From positions 1 through 8,387 of the forward strand of contig JANNPZ010000057.1 in the NCBI GenBank assembly GCA_031400505.1: a stretch of DNA of 8,387 nucleotides. Reading direction: 5' to 3'. Below, one piece after another: positions 7,415 to 8,387 of the stretch; within the stretch, counting starts at the first letter, position 1; each line of letters starts with the position of its first letter. The position numbers and the translations under genes are program-made. Under the pieces are notes generated by a model. The model did not search any database and was not told the DNA's origin. It worked only from the letters and a program-made list of their open reading frames with translations. The stretch is from JAIYDJ01 sp031400505. GTDB taxonomy: Bacteria > Pseudomonadota > Alphaproteobacteria > Rhodobacterales > Rhodobacteraceae.

Positions 7415-7432
7415 AGTGGAAACGTTTCCACT
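7415..7432. promoter_or_regulatory. LacI/GalR-type operator (perfect 18-bp palindrome)
   Basis: AGTGGAAACGTTTCCACT is a perfect palindrome with a central CG. It fits the TGnAAnCGnTTnCA pattern of GalR, CcpA and related repressors that carry V-A or M-A in the recognition helix, as this regulator does. It ends 11 nt upstream of the regulator's ATG, so it is the likely autoregulatory operator of the whole operon. Confidence 0.9.
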
Positions 7433-7433
7433 C

Positions 7434-7439
7434 ATTATC
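7434..7439 (-). promoter_or_regulatory. Candidate -10 element of the ABC-transporter operon
   Basis: GATAAT on the minus strand lies 1 nt upstream of the operator, which would place the transcription start inside the palindrome. That is a classic arrangement for LacI-type repression. No good -35 box is seen at a 16-18 nt spacing; the nearest TTG-containing hexamer (TTGTGC) is too close. The call rests mainly on position. Confidence 0.35.
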
Positions 7440-7636
7440 CTGCGAATCTGCACAAGATTATGACGACGCACGGTGGAACCCATGGAGCAAGGAATTTTAT
7501 AGAATTATTTGCGTGCGACGGCCTCGACTGAATAACCGCTCAGAAGAATTTGCTGCAACCGCTATGCCGCGCGGCCGTCAGACCGCTCCCCGCACTTCTC
7601 GACTTCAACCAGAGAACCGGTCTCGTGCAACCTCAG
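7440..7636. other. Intergenic region between the integrase and the regulator
   Basis: This stretch is less GC-rich than the flanking genes, especially around 7480-7560. It must contain the upstream part of the operon promoter and the 3' untranslated end of the integrase transcript. GACGGCC and GGCCGTC form a widely spaced 7-bp inverted repeat, and GAGAACCGGTCTC (near 7611) is a short imperfect palindrome; neither forms a convincing terminator. No tRNA 3' end or obvious att core is visible, although this is where one attachment site of an integrase-linked element could lie. Confidence 0.5.
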
Positions 7637-8387
7637 TTAATCCCCCACAACCTTCAACCGCGGCTTCAGCATCTCGCCCACCGCGTTCACCCCAGCGCGC
7701 AGCGGCGAGTCGATCAGGTGGGCGTAGCGCTGGGTGGTGCCGATCTGGGTGTGGCCAAGCAGACGCCCGATCATTTCCAGCGAGGCCCCGCCGGAGACCA
7801 ACAGCGAGGCGAAGGTGTGGCGCAGGTCGTGGATGCGGACGTCGGGGATTTCGGCCTGAACGCGCATCCGCTCCCAGAACCGTTTGAGATCGACCACAGG
7901 CTGGCCCGGCACATCGCCGGGGAAGAGCAAGGGGCAGCCCTTGGGCACCGCATCACCGCGCAGGCGGATCAGCGCGACCGCCTCGTGCGATATCGGCACG
8001 CGGTGGATGCGGCGCTGCTTGGTGTAGGCCGCCTGCTTGGTCCAGATGGCCAGATCGAGGTTGAACTGGTCGAATGTGGCGGTGCGGGCCTCGCCACAGC
8101 GGGCGCCGGTCAGCATGCACAGGCGGATGATCCCGGCGGCGCGCTGATCTGGATCGGCGCAGAGGGCATCGGCGAGGCGCTGGATTTCCTCAAAGGAAAG
8201 GAACCGCTCTCGGGCCGTTTCAGGGCGCTTGCGGAAGCTGGTGGCCGGATTGTCGGTCCGCATTTTCCACGTGACGGCGAGGCTGAACATCTTTCGCAGC
8301 ACCTCGCCCACACGGTTTGCCCGCACGGGCGTAGGCTTGAACGCCTTCGGCGGCGTCTTGGGTTTCGGCTGCTTTGCCTTGAACGCC
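7637..8387 (-). CDS. Tyrosine recombinase / phage-type integrase, C-terminal catalytic part (5' end outside window)
   Basis: The reading frame is open from the stop at 7639-7637 to the right edge, so the gene starts beyond the window; about 249 codons are visible. A GTG at 8326-8324 could be misread as a start, but the coding frame continues upstream of it. The complete tyrosine-recombinase catalytic set is present. Numbered from that GTG codon it is R76 in TGARCGEA, K103 in TKQRR, H166 and R169 in HDLRHTFAS, H192 in LLGHTQ and the nucleophile Y201 in TTQRYAHL. The end of a core-binding helix bundle precedes it (PVRANRVGEVLRKMFSLAV). The visible N-terminal stretch is Lys/Pro-rich and contains AFK twice. 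The enzyme would catalyse site-specific integration or excision of a phage, island or conjugative element. The visible part looks intact. Its 3' end faces the regulator gene 234 nt away, with no associated excisionase in view. Confidence 0.93.
   Translation of the reverse strand, partial: AFKAKQPKPKTPPKAFKPTPVRANRVGEVLRKMFSLAVTWKMRTDNPATSFRKRPETARERFLSFEEIQRLADALCADPDQRAAGIIRLCMLTGARCGEARTATFDQFNLDLAIWTKQAAYTKQRRIHRVPISHEAVALIRLRGDAVPKGCPLLFPGDVPGQPVVDLKRFWERMRVQAEIPDVRIHDLRHTFASLLVSGGASLEMIGRLLGHTQIGTTQRYAHLIDSPLRAGVNAVGEMLKPRLKVVGD

Noticed and set aside
7605..7640. Intrinsic terminator after the integrase
   Set aside because: GAGACCGGTTCTC can form only a stem of about 4 bp with a short loop and has no T-run.
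7177..7887. Plus-strand 236-codon frame spanning the regulator start, the gap and the integrase end
   Set aside because: It is antisense to two well-supported genes, has low-complexity Arg/Ser/Ala composition and shows no domain.
1..8387. CRISPR array, rRNA, tRNA or insertion-sequence ends
   Set aside because: No regularly spaced direct repeats, no cloverleaf or T-loop signature and no transposase with terminal inverted repeats were found on either strand by eye.

Overview
The window is GC-rich. Its high-GC third positions, coding style and gene families suggest an alphaproteobacterium, most likely a member of the Rhodobacteraceae; this is inferred from appearance, with no marker gene to confirm it. 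Every convincing gene lies on the minus strand, so transcription runs from high to low coordinates.

The right end (7637-8387) holds the catalytic C-terminal part of a tyrosine recombinase (phage or island integrase) whose N-terminus lies beyond the window. Next is an intergenic stretch of about 230 bases (7404-7636). It contains a perfect 18-bp LacI/GalR-type palindromic operator directly in front of a LacI-family repressor gene.

The centre (7403 down to 1812) is a compact six-gene operon. In transcription order it encodes a LacI-family regulator, a periplasmic solute-binding protein with a signal peptide, two inner-membrane ABC permeases, an ABC ATPase with a TOBE-type C-terminus, and a cytoplasmic calcineurin-like (GpdQ/CpdA-type) phosphodiesterase. 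Junctions are very tight: ATGA overlaps at regulator/binding protein and permease 2/ATPase, a 4-nt gap between the permeases, and an abutting TGA-GTG at ATPase/phosphodiesterase. The one real gap, between the binding protein and permease 1, holds a strong 25-nt hairpin. The genes appear to form one regulated pathway: a substrate is captured in the periplasm, imported intact with ATP, and a phosphoester or phosphodiester bond in it is then cut in the cytoplasm. The substrate cannot be read from sequence; the phosphodiesterase suggests an organic phosphodiester or another phosphorylated compound.

A gap of about 430 bases without a convincing gene (1384-1811), less GC-rich than its surroundings, separates the operon from the left-hand gene. 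That gene (1-1383, running off the left edge) is the first 461 codons of an MmeI-like single-chain restriction-modification enzyme, with a PD-(D/E)xK nuclease motif at the N-terminus and an N6-adenine methyltransferase SAM motif near the visible end. A restriction-modification gene and an integrase flanking a metabolic operon, with lower-GC gaps at both junctions, fit an accessory or island-like region, but no attachment sites or tRNA genes are visible.
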